This document shows positions 23,799-33,914 of a DNA stretch of 64,000 nucleotides, piece after piece. The translations under genes and the position numbers were made by a program. Below the pieces are notes generated by a model, which saw only the letters and a list, made by a program, of their open reading frames with translations, ran no database searches and was not told the origin of the DNA. The DNA is from Candidatus Pseudobacter hemicellulosilyticus. GTDB lineage: Bacteria > Bacteroidota > Bacteroidia > Chitinophagales > Chitinophagaceae. The DNA lies in contig CP119311.1 in assembly GCA_029202545.1 (NCBI GenBank), positions 2,728,001-2,792,000 of the forward strand. Direction: 5' to 3'. The first letter of the stretch is position 1. Every line of letters starts with the position of its first letter.

Positions 23799-26700
23799 AT
23801 GAGAAAAAAACGATTGCTGTTCCCAGTGGTATGCTGCCTCCTGGCCCTGTTCCTTTTTACGGGCAGCAGCTTTGCCCAGACCAAAACTATTACCGGGAAA
23901 ATAACGGACAACCGCAATAATCCCGTAGCCGGTGCTTCCATCCAGGTCAAAGGAAGACCCGGCGGTGTCAGTTCCAACGAGGCCGGGGTATACCGGATCA
24001 CCCTCCCGGACAATGCAGACTCCCTCCTGATCTCCCATGTTGAATTTGATCCCATGACCGTAGCCATCCGGAACCGGGCAGTGATTGATATTTCCCTGCT
24101 GCCCCGGGAAAGCGGCCTGGATGCCGTGGTGGTGGTAGGGTATGGCACCCAGCGCCGCCGGGATCTGACCGGGGCCATTGCCTCCGTGAAAGGAGATGCC
24201 ATTAAGAACCTGCCCGTTACCAATGTGGCGGAAGCCTTACAGGGACGGGTAGCGGGCGTGGAAGTGATCAAGGCTTCCGGTGAGCCCGGAGCGCCCGCCC
24301 AGATCACCATCCGCGGGGTGGCATCCCTTAACCAGCCCCAGCCTCTGTATATTGTAGATGGTATCCGGCAGTCGGGCGATAATATCAACGTGCAGGATAT
24401 TGCCAGCATTGAAGTATTGAAAGACGCCAGCGCGGCCTCCATCTATGGTTCTGCTGCAGCGGGTGGCGTAGTGATCATCACTACCAAAAAAGGCCAGGGC
24501 GCCAAACCTACCGTCAATTTCAGCGCCCGTTACGGTCTGACCACTCCCCGTGTGCTGGACCTGCTGGGCCGGAATGATTTTATCCGCTTCCGCAAAATGA
24601 TCAATGATCCTGTGTATAGCGGCAATACCCAACCGGATACCCTGCCTGATACCGACTGGAACGACGAGATCTTCCGCAACGGTATTGAAGAGAACTATAA
24701 CCTCTCTGTGGCTGGCGGCTCCAATGCCATGAACTATTTTGTATCGGCCGTGCACAATAACCAGAAAGGGGTATTCCTGGATAACAGCTCTTCCCTGTCG
24801 GGCGTGCGGGTGAATACAGATATCCGCATCAACGACTGGCTCAAAATAGGCGAACAGGTCTATGCCTGGCAGCGCAGCACATCGCCCGTAGGCATTACCC
24901 CTATCAACCCGCCTTTCCGTTCCGTGCCTACCATGGCTGTGTATGGCGAAAGTCCTGAAAGCCCCTGGGGCAGGAACCCGGCTGGCTTCCAGGGACCTAA
25001 CCTGGTGGCCCAGGTCAAAACCGCCCACCGGCAATACCAGCAGCTCAATTTCCAGGGCAATGCCTATGCGGAGATCGCACTGCCGCTGCACCTGAGTTTC
25101 AGGACCACCATAGGCTATACCTACTATAATGAGGAAAGTAATTATTTCCAGGATGTATACAATACCGGCGCCGTTTCCAACAGCGCGGCCAGTCTGACCA
25201 AATCCGTTGCTTCCACCAAAACCATCCTCAACAACTATGTCCTGAGTTTCAACCATAGCTTTGGTCAGCATGCCATCAACGCCCTGGTAGGGTATGAGCA
25301 GTTCAGCTCCGTATACAACGGCATTACTTCCGGCGCTACAGCAGTAGGCGGTCAATCCTATGCTTACCTGCTCACTTCCGATTCCCGCATCAATCTTTCC
25401 AATGGCGGGTATGATCCCAATGGCCTGGTGAAATCAACCTTTGGCCGGATCAATTATGACTTTGCCAAAAAATATTATGCCACTTTCTCTATTCGCCGCG
25501 ATGGTAATTTCACCGTCTTTGGTCCCGGCAACCAGTACGGGATATTCCCGGCTGCGTCTGCCGGCTGGCGACTGAATGAAGAACCTTTTATCAGGGAGCT
25601 GCTGCCTTCGGTCAACCTGCTGAAACTCCGCGGCAGCTATGGCGTGTTGGGTAACAGCAATATCCCGCCCTATATTTTCTTATCTACCTATGATATCATC
25701 AGCGCCCAGAATTTTGAGCCCGGAGGCACACCGGTCCTGAATTACACCCAGAACAATATGCCCAACCCGGATATCAAATGGGAAAGCCTCTATGAAACCA
25801 ATATCGGTATCGATGCAGAGTTGCTGAACGGCAAGATCTTCCTGAGCCTGGACTGGTACGATAAGACCACTAAAGACATGCTCTACAGTCTGCCCATTCC
25901 TACCAGCGCCGGTATGCCGGTGAGCATCTTCCGCACCAATATCGGTTCAGTTCGCAACCGCGGGATAGAATTTGTGGCCGGCTATCGCAATACTGTCAAC
26001 CAGCTTAATTATTCGGTCAGTGTTACTGGTGCTTTCAACCGGAACAAAGTGCTGAACCTGGACAATATCAACAGCAACCCCATCCTGGCGGGGGATAACA
26101 ATTACGGCAACCCCACTTTCGGTATCTGGAATGGCCAGAACTTATCCTATACCAAAGCGGGTACCGCCTTTGGCCAGCTGTACGGTTACCAGGTGCTGGG
26201 TATTTACCGGGATGAAAGCGAGATAGACAAATATCCGCAGCAGGCCGGTTCCCGTGCCAATGTGGGCGACCTGATCTTTGCCGATATAGACGGGAATAAG
26301 GTGATCAATGATAAGGACAAGACCGTCATCGGCAATCCCTATCCTGATTTTGTGTATGGCATCAATCTCAACCTGAACTGGAAAGGGTTTGACCTGGCCC
26401 TGCTTTTCAACGGTGTGGCCGGCGTGGATATCTTCAATGGTGTGGCGCCCTATGCCATGTCCTATTTCAGTGATGGCAACACCACTTCCAAAGTCTTCGG
26501 CGCCTCCTTTCTGGGCGATAACGGCTTGACGGGCCAACCCAGGATCGGCGTAGCGGACGGCAATGGTAATTTCTCCCTGGACCCCAATCATAACTACACC
26601 TGGGCCAGCAGCTATTTTGTGGAGAACGGCAGTTACCTGAAGCTGAAGAACCTCCAGCTGGGGTATAATTTCTCCGGCAGCCTGCTTAACCGCGCAGGAA

Positions 26701-26867
26701 TCAAGACCGCCCGCCTCTATGTGATGGCCAATAACCTGTTCACCATCACTAAATACAACGGCATTGATCCTGAACTGGGCGGCAGTGTCACCACCCGTGG
26801 CATTGATGCTCCCTGGAGATATCCCAACAACAGGATCTATTCCGTAGGCGTAGACCTCAGTTTCTAA
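23799..26867 (+). CDS. SusC/RagA-family TonB-dependent outer membrane transporter
   Basis: 1022 residues from ATG 23799 (MRKKRLLFPVVCCLLALFLF, signal peptide). Carboxypeptidase-like domain (TITGKITDNRNNPVAGASIQ), plug domain (VVVVGYGTQRRRDLTGAIAS, GVASLNQPQPLYIVDGI, SIEVLKDASAASIYGSAAAG) and a 22-strand-type barrel ending IYSVGVDLSF. No STN domain, so it is not of the FecR-signalling type. Imports glycan oligomers together with SusD. 28 bp upstream of the SusD gene. Confidence 0.94.
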   Translation: MRKKRLLFPVVCCLLALFLFTGSSFAQTKTITGKITDNRNNPVAGASIQVKGRPGGVSSNEAGVYRITLPDNADSLLISHVEFDPMTVAIRNRAVIDISLLPRESGLDAVVVVGYGTQRRRDLTGAIASVKGDAIKNLPVTNVAEALQGRVAGVEVIKASGEPGAPAQITIRGVASLNQPQPLYIVDGIRQSGDNINVQDIASIEVLKDASAASIYGSAAAGGVVIITTKKGQGAKPTVNFSARYGLTTPRVLDLLGRNDFIRFRKMINDPVYSGNTQPDTLPDTDWNDEIFRNGIEENYNLSVAGGSNAMNYFVSAVHNNQKGVFLDNSSSLSGVRVNTDIRINDWLKIGEQVYAWQRSTSPVGITPINPPFRSVPTMAVYGESPESPWGRNPAGFQGPNLVAQVKTAHRQYQQLNFQGNAYAEIALPLHLSFRTTIGYTYYNEESNYFQDVYNTGAVSNSAASLTKSVASTKTILNNYVLSFNHSFGQHAINALVGYEQFSSVYNGITSGATAVGGQSYAYLLTSDSRINLSNGGYDPNGLVKSTFGRINYDFAKKYYATFSIRRDGNFTVFGPGNQYGIFPAASAGWRLNEEPFIRELLPSVNLLKLRGSYGVLGNSNIPPYIFLSTYDIISAQNFEPGGTPVLNYTQNNMPNPDIKWESLYETNIGIDAELLNGKIFLSLDWYDKTTKDMLYSLPIPTSAGMPVSIFRTNIGSVRNRGIEFVAGYRNTVNQLNYSVSVTGAFNRNKVLNLDNINSNPILAGDNNYGNPTFGIWNGQNLSYTKAGTAFGQLYGYQVLGIYRDESEIDKYPQQAGSRANVGDLIFADIDGNKVINDKDKTVIGNPYPDFVYGINLNLNWKGFDLALLFNGVAGVDIFNGVAPYAMSYFSDGNTTSKVFGASFLGDNGLTGQPRIGVADGNGNFSLDPNHNYTWASSYFVENGSYLKLKNLQLGYNFSGSLLNRAGIKTARLYVMANNLFTITKYNGIDPELGGSVTTRGIDAPWRYPNNRIYSVGVDLSF

Positions 26868-26895
26868 CCATCACCCGAACACAAAAAATATTTAT

Positions 26896-28722
26896 ATGTG
26901 CAAGCCATTCTATTATCTCCTGCTCTCCGTGCTGCTGCTGGCCGGCTGCAAAAAAGATCCTTCCAATATTGCGCAGAGGGATGCCTATAGCAGCGGGGAG
27001 TATCCGAAAAGTCTCAATGACCTGCTGGGCGTGCTGGGTGCAGGTTATGGTAATTACCGGTCGGAACAGCTGGCCGGTTTCCAGCTGCTCTGCAAGACCT
27101 TCGCCTGCAGTGAGCATATTGCCGACCTGGCCTATGGCGGTGATCAATCCTGGACAGAGCTGGCGATGAACCACCTCAGTGTCACCAACACCTATGCCAA
27201 TGATCTGTGGAAAGGATTGTATGTTGGCATCAAGGAAGCCAATGCTTTCCTGGACCGGGCCGATTTCTACGAAGCCAATTATATGGCCCCCTCTGAATTA
27301 CAGATGCTGAACTATATGCGCGGCGAAGCCTATTTCCTGCGGGCCTTTTATTATTTCAACCTGGAATGCTTTTTTGGGGAGTCCTATATCAGGGCTGACG
27401 GAACCGGTGCTGATAAACTGGGCGTGCCCGTCTATACCGCTATTCCAAGCTCGCTGGCTGAAACCCAGCAGCCGCGCAAGACCACCCGTGAAGTATGGGA
27501 CCTGATCATAGCCGACCTGAAGCAATCTGCTGAATTATTGCATGGTGCTGAATGGACCGGCGCCAGCAGGGGCAGGGCCACGGAGTGGTCCGCCAAAGCA
27601 TTGCTGGGCAAGGCCTATGTGTTCACCCAGGACTGGCCCAATGCAAAGACGGTGCTGCAGGATGTGATCAATAACAGCGGCAAAACGCTGATGCCTTTTT
27701 CCAAATACAGCAATGCCTTCAATGATATTCCGGCCAATGAGTTCAATGAAGAATCCCTCTTCGAGATCAACGTGGACCGGGTGCCGGCCAACTATGGCAT
27801 CTTTGCTGATTTTCCGCCCAATAAGAACCTCACTACCAGCCAGGGCCTGATCTGGTCACCCACGGCCATCGGTAATGATGGTATTGAACGTGGTCCCAAT
27901 AATAACCTGGGTTATTGCAATGAGTTTGTGCATGACAGGAACCTGCGGCGTTTTGGGTTTGATCTGCCGGTATATAACCTGGTGAACAATCCCACCTACA
28001 ATGCATCGCAATCGCCTTCGCTGACCAACCAGGCGAAGATCATTGACCCGGATTATAAGGCCGCCTCTATTGATATGCGCATCAATAAAACTGTAGATCC
28101 CCGCCTGTATGTAGTGGCCCTGCAGCCCTGGGTGGACAGCGTTACCAATGAAGGCGTCCGCAAGCCTGTTGCCCGTTGCGTGGGTATCGGGCAGAGCATT
28201 GAAGAATTCTTCAATGGATGGAGCTTTAAGAAATTTGCCACTATCGACAATAACATGTGGGCCAAGGCCAATGCGGCCGATGGGGCCAATTATTATATCC
28301 TCCGCCTGGCGGATGTGTTCCTGCTCTATGCAGAAGCCTGCATGAACAGCAATGAGAATGGCCAGGCCCTGGAATATATCAACAAGGTGAAACGCCGGGC
28401 TTATGGCTATGCCAACTACAATGCCACCTCGCCGGTGGATTATGCATCACTGACCAGTCCTACCATGGCTGGTACTGCCGACCCTAACCTGACCAATCAG
28501 CCGCTGCGTTATGAACGTTATGTTGAGCTGTTTGCAGAAGGTCATTGGTGGTTTGATGTTTGTCGCTGGCGTATAGGCCAGTCGGAAGCCAATTACTATG
28601 GGACCACGCTGCCTACCGGTGGCGTCATTGAATGGGATGAGAACCGTTCTTATGCTTTCCCCATCCCCAGCAGTGAGATCAATTCCAATTCGGCCATCGG
28701 CAACCAGAATCCTGGTTATTGA
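26896..28722 (+). CDS. SusD/RagB-family outer membrane lipoprotein
   Basis: 608 residues. Lipobox LLLLAGC then KKDPSN. TPR-like helical SusD core with the usual GEAYFLRAFYYFNLECFFGE near residue 150 and the C-terminal RYERYVELFAEGHWWFDVCR, YAFPIPSSEINSN. Surface glycan-binding partner that closes the SusC channel. It is slightly longer than average. Confidence 0.93.
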   Translation: MCKPFYYLLLSVLLLAGCKKDPSNIAQRDAYSSGEYPKSLNDLLGVLGAGYGNYRSEQLAGFQLLCKTFACSEHIADLAYGGDQSWTELAMNHLSVTNTYANDLWKGLYVGIKEANAFLDRADFYEANYMAPSELQMLNYMRGEAYFLRAFYYFNLECFFGESYIRADGTGADKLGVPVYTAIPSSLAETQQPRKTTREVWDLIIADLKQSAELLHGAEWTGASRGRATEWSAKALLGKAYVFTQDWPNAKTVLQDVINNSGKTLMPFSKYSNAFNDIPANEFNEESLFEINVDRVPANYGIFADFPPNKNLTTSQGLIWSPTAIGNDGIERGPNNNLGYCNEFVHDRNLRRFGFDLPVYNLVNNPTYNASQSPSLTNQAKIIDPDYKAASIDMRINKTVDPRLYVVALQPWVDSVTNEGVRKPVARCVGIGQSIEEFFNGWSFKKFATIDNNMWAKANAADGANYYILRLADVFLLYAEACMNSNENGQALEYINKVKRRAYGYANYNATSPVDYASLTSPTMAGTADPNLTNQPLRYERYVELFAEGHWWFDVCRWRIGQSEANYYGTTLPTGGVIEWDENRSYAFPIPSSEINSNSAIGNQNPGY

Positions 28723-28732
28723 TTTTTTGCAG

Positions 28733-28761
28733 CATGCCGGGAAAAAGTGTAGCCCGGCATG
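28733..28761 (+). other. Perfect 9-bp inverted repeat between SusD and GH97 genes
   Basis: CATGCCGGG / CCCGGCATG with an 11-base loop, 10 bases after the SusD stop and not followed by a T-run. In RNA it would be a stable intercistronic hairpin. Plausible role: mRNA processing or 3'-end protection, lowering or separating enzyme expression from SusCD. Confidence 0.6.
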
Positions 28762-28805
28762 TCTATCTCTTCAATGTGAAAACCCTTTATAACCAGGAGG
28801 CGCTC

Positions 28806-30968
28806 ATGAATAAACCATTTTTTAGATTTGGCTCTTTGCTCTTTTTTTTGCTGGCAGGAGGGATGGCCCTTTGCCAGCAGCCCCGGCCCCTTACCGTTAC
28901 CATGAATAAAGTACAGCTTGATTTCAGGCTGGATGAAAAAGGAATACCCACCTATGCTGTACAATTCGGTCAGCAGCCGGTAATCCTGCCCGCCCGCATG
29001 GGCTTTACACTGAACGGGCCCGACAGCAATTTCAGCAGTGGCTTTGTGCTAACAGGTGTTGAGCAGGATAGTACTGATGAAAGCTGGGAGCCCGTCTGGG
29101 GCGAGGTGAAAACTATCCGTAACCACTATAAGGAACTGCTGGTACACCTGCAACAGCAGGGCGCACCGCAAAGAAAACTGGCTATCCGCTTTCGTGTATT
29201 TGAAGAGGGCGTAGGGTTCCGGTACGAAATTCCCCGGCAGCCAGGCCTCCGCTATTTTGTGCTGGCGGCCGAGCATACGGAATTCCCGCTGTCGGGCGAT
29301 CACCAGGCTTTCTGGATCCCCGGCGATTATGATTCCAATGAATACCAGTATACCCATAGTCCGCTCAGCGCCATTGATAACCGGACCGTGGTGGAAGCTG
29401 CTACGGATATTGCCGTGCGTGTGGCGCCTGATCCGCAGGCGGTGCAAACGCCCCTGATGCTGAAAACAGCCACAGGCCTGTACATCAATATCCATGAAGC
29501 GGCCCTGGTGGATTATCCCGCCATGCAATTGCATGTGGACCGCAGCAGGTTTTTGCTACAAGCCCGGCTGGTGCCGGATGCGGTGGGTAACAAGGCTTAC
29601 TTACAGGCGCCGGCCCGGACACCCTGGCGCACTATTATTGTCAGCGATAAGGCCACGGAACTGCTCAGCTCAAAAATGATCCTGAACCTGAACCCGCCAT
29701 CCAGGATCACCGAGACCAGCTGGATCAGGCCCATGAAATTCCTGGGCGTATGGTGGGAGATGCAGACTGCTAAAAGCGGCTGGAATTATTCCAGTTACCC
29801 GGATAGCCTGGACAGCCGGGGACAGCTGATCCCCAACCGTAGGCATGGGGCCAATACCGCCAATGTGAAAAAGTATATTGATTTTGCTGCCGCCAATGGT
29901 ATCGGAGGCGTGCTGGTGGAAGGCTGGAATACCGGCTGGGAAGATTGGTTCGGCAACTGGACGGAGCATGTCTTCTCTTTCGTGACGCCCTATCCGGATC
30001 TTGATGTGGCGGAGCTGACCAGGTATGCAGCCGCTAAAAACGTGCAGCTGATCATGCACCATGAAACCAGCGGCGCTGTTACGGATTATGAGCGGCAGCT
30101 GGATACGGCTTTCCGCTTTATGAATCAATTTGGCTACCAGTCGGTGAAGACCGGCTACGTAGGCCGGATCATTCCGCGTGGTGAACACCATGACGGGCAA
30201 TGGATGGTAAACCATTATATCCGGGTGGCGGAAAAAGCAGCACAGCACCGGATCATGATCGATGTACATGAACCTGCGCGTCCTACCGGTCAGCACCGCA
30301 CCTGGCCCAACTGGATGGCATCTGAAGCAGGCAGGGGGAATGAGTACAATGCTTTCAGTATTGGCAGTCCGCCCGATCATGAGACCATCCTGCCTTTCAC
30401 CAGGCTGATGGGCGGGCCGATGGATTATACGCCCGGCATCTTCAGTATGAAAGGATATACGGCGCATGCGCCGCAGCGGGGTATGCATTCTACGCTGGCC
30501 AAACAGCTGGCCCTGTATGTAACGCTGTACAGTCCTTTGCAGATGGCGGCCGATTACCCGGAGAACTATGCAGCCAAGCCCGATGCCTTCCAGTTCATCA
30601 GGGAAGTGCCGGTGGATTGGGACGATACCAGGATACTTGCTGCAGAGCCGGGTGATTACCTGACCATTGCGCGGAAAGAAAAGGGAACTGATAAATGGTT
30701 TGTTGGTTCTATTACGGATGAGGTCAGTCGCCCGCAGGCCGTGTCCCTCAGCTTCCTGGACAAGGGAAAAAAATACCTGGCCACCATTTATGCTGATGGT
30801 CCCGGCGCTCATTGGGAAACCAACCCGGAAGCGTATGCCATTCAGCAGTGGCTGGTGGATGCGGGCACTACGCTGCAGCTGAGCCTGGCGCCCGGTGGCG
30901 GCGCGGCTGTATCCCTGCGGCCGGCTACTGAAGCGGAGCAAAAAAGCAGTAAAAAATATAAACCCTGA
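28806..30968 (+). CDS. Glycoside hydrolase family 97 (alpha-glycosidase, SusB-like)
   Basis: 720 residues from ATG 28806, preceded by a good Shine-Dalgarno (aggagg, 28796-28801). Signal peptide MNKPFFRFGSLLFFLLAGGM. N-terminal beta-sandwich (YAVQFGQQPVILPARMGFTL, VGFRYEIP), (beta/alpha)8 barrel (GVLVEGWNTGWEDW, IMIDVHEPARPTGQHRTWPN, MASEAGRGNEYNAF), C-terminal beta domain. GH97 enzymes are calcium-dependent alpha-glucosidases or alpha-galactosidases of Bacteroidota. The glutamates in DVHEPARP and ASEAGRGNE favour the inverting glucosidase subgroup, but this needs alignment. Suggests an alpha-glucan-type substrate for the locus. Confidence 0.92.
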   Translation: MNKPFFRFGSLLFFLLAGGMALCQQPRPLTVTMNKVQLDFRLDEKGIPTYAVQFGQQPVILPARMGFTLNGPDSNFSSGFVLTGVEQDSTDESWEPVWGEVKTIRNHYKELLVHLQQQGAPQRKLAIRFRVFEEGVGFRYEIPRQPGLRYFVLAAEHTEFPLSGDHQAFWIPGDYDSNEYQYTHSPLSAIDNRTVVEAATDIAVRVAPDPQAVQTPLMLKTATGLYINIHEAALVDYPAMQLHVDRSRFLLQARLVPDAVGNKAYLQAPARTPWRTIIVSDKATELLSSKMILNLNPPSRITETSWIRPMKFLGVWWEMQTAKSGWNYSSYPDSLDSRGQLIPNRRHGANTANVKKYIDFAAANGIGGVLVEGWNTGWEDWFGNWTEHVFSFVTPYPDLDVAELTRYAAAKNVQLIMHHETSGAVTDYERQLDTAFRFMNQFGYQSVKTGYVGRIIPRGEHHDGQWMVNHYIRVAEKAAQHRIMIDVHEPARPTGQHRTWPNWMASEAGRGNEYNAFSIGSPPDHETILPFTRLMGGPMDYTPGIFSMKGYTAHAPQRGMHSTLAKQLALYVTLYSPLQMAADYPENYAAKPDAFQFIREVPVDWDDTRILAAEPGDYLTIARKEKGTDKWFVGSITDEVSRPQAVSLSFLDKGKKYLATIYADGPGAHWETNPEAYAIQQWLVDAGTTLQLSLAPGGGAAVSLRPATEAEQKSSKKYKP

Positions 30969-31029
30969 GCGGGTAGGGGATATTGGGAATGCAAGCGCCA
31001 GCAGGCGCAAGCGGGATAAACTTGAACTG

Positions 31030-31057
31030 GCGGGCTTCCTGGGAAGCCCGCTTTTTT
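31030..31057 (+). terminator. Rho-independent terminator after the GH97 gene
   Basis: 10-bp stem GCGGGCTTCC/GGAAGCCCGC, 2-base spacer, then TTTTTT. Ends the SusCD-GH97 unit. Confidence 0.85.
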
Positions 31058-31099
31058 GCCGCCCATCCAGGCGGGCTATGAATAGTTCCCCCATTCCCT

Positions 31100-31107
31100 T
31101 ATCTTTA
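31100..31107 (+). promoter_or_regulatory. Possible -7 promoter element
   Basis: TATCTTTA resembles TAnnTTTG and lies 33 bp before the metallopeptidase ATG at 31141, just after the terminator of the previous unit. No clear -33 element. Confidence 0.3.
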
Positions 31108-31140
31108 AACCTTTTCCAAGGTAAAAAATTACAGTACATA

Positions 31141-33104
31141 TGAATGTAGTGACCAGAATCTTTGCGGGCGCCTGCCTTTCGGCTATCAGCCTGGCGGCAA
31201 CTGCGCAATCCACCTCCCGTTATGATCAGCATGAAGCATTTTCTCCCATCTTTTATCCTGCCTTCGGCGATGAAGTGCGGGCCGCGGATGGTACTCCCGG
31301 ACCCAAATACTGGCAGAACCGGGCCGATTATAAAATAGAGGCGGAGCTGGATGAAGCCAATCACCGGGTTTCCGGCAATGTAGTGATCACTTACACCAAC
31401 AACAGCCCGCAGGCCCTCTCTTTCTTATGGCTGCAGCTGGACCAGAATATTTACAACAAAGATTCCCGCGGTGTGGCTGCTACCAGCGTCAGCGGCGGTC
31501 GCTGGGCTAACCGCAATGCATTTGACGGTGGCTATAAAATTGAATCTGTTTCCCTGGTTGAAGGCGGCAAAGAACAGAAAGCTGCCAACCTGGTCACGGA
31601 TACACGCATGAAGATAGACCTGGCCAAAGAGCTGAGATCCAAAGGCAGCGTACAGGTGAAGATCAACTATACTTTTGAGATCCCTGAATATGGCACCGAT
31701 CGTATGGGCCGGCTGAACACCAAGAACGGCTGGGTATACGAAGTGGCCCAGTGGTTCCCCCGCCTCTGTGTGTACGACAATGTTCAGGGCTGGAACACCC
31801 TGCCTTACCTGGGCCAGGGCGAGTTCTACCTGGAATATGGCGATATCACCTACAGCATCACTGCGCCTGCCAGCCATATTGTGGTAGGTTCCGGTGAACT
31901 GCTCAATCCCAAAGAAGTACTCACTGCCGAACAGCAGAAACGCTGGGCTGCCGCTGCCAACAGCGATAAGACCGTGATCCTGCGCTCTGCTGCTGAAGTA
32001 ACGGAAGCTGCTTCCCGTCCTGCCGGTCAGAAACTGACCTGGAAATATAAATGCGCCAACACCCGCGACGTAGCCTGGGCTTCTTCCAAAGCCTTTATCT
32101 GGGATGCCGCCCGCATTAACCTGCCCGGTGGTAAAAAATCCCTGGCCATTTCCGCCTATCCTGTGGAAAGCGATGGCCAGGATGGCTGGGCACGCTCCAC
32201 TGAATATGTAAAAGGATCTGTAGAGTTCTATTCTGAATACCTGTATCCCTACACTTATCCTACTGCTGTGAATGTGGCCGGTATTGTAGGGGGTATGGAA
32301 TATCCCGGTATCGTATTCTGTAGCTACCGCGCTAAAAAAGGCGGCCTCTGGGGTGTTACCTCCCATGAGTTCGGTCATAACTGGTTCCCCATGATCGTGG
32401 GCAGTGATGAGCGCAAGTTCCCCTGGATGGACGAAGGCTTCAATACCTTCATCAACGGGCTGGCGGAAGCCTCCTTCAATAAGGGTGAATATGATGGCAA
32501 TCGCAGCCAGAGCGGCAACGGCGAAGGAATGGGCAGGGCTTTCTTCCATGACAAATCTGAAGGCATCTTCAATATCCCTGATGTTACACAGCAGGCCAAC
32601 CTGGGCATGGTAGCTTATTACAAGCCCGGTATCGGTATGAAATTACTGCGTGAAAATATCCTGGGCCCTGCGCGTTTTGACAGCGCCCTGCGTTATTACG
32701 TACACCAGTGGGCGTTCAAGCATCCTACTCCCTGGGATTTCTTCCACTGTATGGAGAATTCCGCCGGCGAAACCCTGGACTGGTTCTGGCGCGGCTGGTT
32801 CCTGAACAACTGGAAAATTGACCAGGCGGTGACTGCTGTGGATTATGTACAGAACGATCCTGCCAAAGGCGCTGTCATCACTATTGCCAACCTGGAGCAA
32901 TTACCCATGCCGGTAGTAGTGGAAGTGAAAGAAGAAGGTGGCAAGACCAGCACCGTTAAACTGCCTGTTGAGATCTGGCAGCATGGTCCTACCTGGAAAT
33001 TCATTGTACCTACCACTGCTAAATTGCAGCAGGTAAACCTCAATCCGGACAGAAGCGTTCCGGAAACAGATATGAGCAACAATACCTGGCCCGCAGCTAA
33101 ATAA
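31141..33104 (+). CDS. M1-family zinc metallopeptidase, secreted
   Basis: About 654 residues with signal peptide (TRIFAGACLSAISLAATAQS). The zinc site is HEFGHNW followed 18 residues later by the Glu of WMDEGFNTF (HExxH-x18-E), and the upstream GGMEYPG is the exopeptidase (GAMEN-like) loop. M1 enzymes are aminopeptidases; the signal puts this one outside the cytoplasm. It sits alone between two terminators, so it is monocistronic. Confidence 0.93.
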
Positions 33105-33128
33105 GCAGCGCAGGAAACATCATATGGA

Positions 33129-33160
33129 GGGTGTGCCGGACAACCGGTACACCCTTTTTT
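33129..33160 (+). terminator. Rho-independent terminator after the M1 peptidase gene
   Basis: Stem GGGTGTGCCGG/CCGGTACACCC (one G-T pair), 4-base loop, then TTTTTT. Confidence 0.85.
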
Positions 33161-33162
33161 GT

Positions 33163-33170
33163 TACCTTTA
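33163..33170 (+). promoter_or_regulatory. Possible -7 promoter element of the sigma factor gene
   Basis: TACCTTTA resembles TAnnTTTG and follows the terminator directly. A transcription start just downstream argues for the translation start at 33198 rather than 33159. Confidence 0.35.
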
Positions 33171-33197
33171 AGGTCTATCTGTTATCAACAGCATTCA

Positions 33198-33806
33198 TTG
33201 ACAGCACCCGTTACCCATACAGAAAAACAGCTCCTGGCGGAATCGGCAGGAGGCAGCCAGCCTGCTTTTGCGGAACTGTTCCACCTGTACAAGGATAAAT
33301 TATACAGTTACCTGCTGCGCCTTACAGCATCACCGGAACTCACCGAGGATATTGTGCAGGAGGTATTCCTTACTTTATGGGCCAACAGGGATACCCTGGT
33401 ACAGGTGGAGCATTTCAACGCTTACCTGTTCCGTATGGCCCGCAACCGGGTGATCAATGCCTTCCGGCGAATGGCGAAGGAAACACTGATCCTGGCAACG
33501 CTCAACCGGCCGGCGCCGGAGACCGGTACCGAAGCCGAGGAAAAGCTGGCCGCAGCAGAAGTGCAGGCCAGGCTCAAGGCTGCGCTGGACAGGTTGCCGC
33601 CCCGGCAGAAACAGGTGTTCCTGCTCAGCCGGCAGGATGGCCTCCGTCATGATGAAATTGCCCGCATATTATCCATTGCTCCTTCCACAGTCAATAATCA
33701 CCTGATTGAAGCCCTGCGCTTCATCCGCCAGGAACTGGGCCAGTACCTGCATACAGCAGCCGGCGCCTGGTGTATCCTCTCTGTTATTGCAGCCATTGAA
33801 AAATAA
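33198..33806 (+). CDS. ECF RNA polymerase sigma factor
   Basis: About 202 residues. Region 2 (FAELFHLYKDKLYSYLLRLT, EDIVQEVFLTLWANRD, FNAYLFRMARNRVINAFRR) and region 4 (LPPRQKQVFLLSRQDGLRHD, IARILSIAPSTVNNHL) are clear. I take TTG 33198 as start because the longer frame (TTG 33159) would begin in the terminator. First gene of a sigma-FecR-SusC-SusD cassette. It should be released by the FecR protein when the STN-SusC binds its ligand. Confidence 0.9.
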   Translation: MTAPVTHTEKQLLAESAGGSQPAFAELFHLYKDKLYSYLLRLTASPELTEDIVQEVFLTLWANRDTLVQVEHFNAYLFRMARNRVINAFRRMAKETLILATLNRPAPETGTEAEEKLAAAEVQARLKAALDRLPPRQKQVFLLSRQDGLRHDEIARILSIAPSTVNNHLIEALRFIRQELGQYLHTAAGAWCILSVIAAIEK

Positions 33807-33914
33807 TTGAAAAAAAACTGGTTTTCCACCAGGTATGTTTTTGCTGCCATTTGTCTTATACCGGCGCCTGGCCCGGCCGGCCCTTAAATTTTTTTATTCA
33901 CCAACCCAACTGTT

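Noticed and set aside
24237..25355. 372-codon minus-strand frame inside the first SusC gene
   Set aside because: Antisense of a strongly supported SusC; no protein motif.
29670..31364. 564-codon minus-strand frame across the GH97 gene and the following terminator
   Set aside because: Antisense shadow; it crosses a clear terminator and the start of the M1 peptidase gene.
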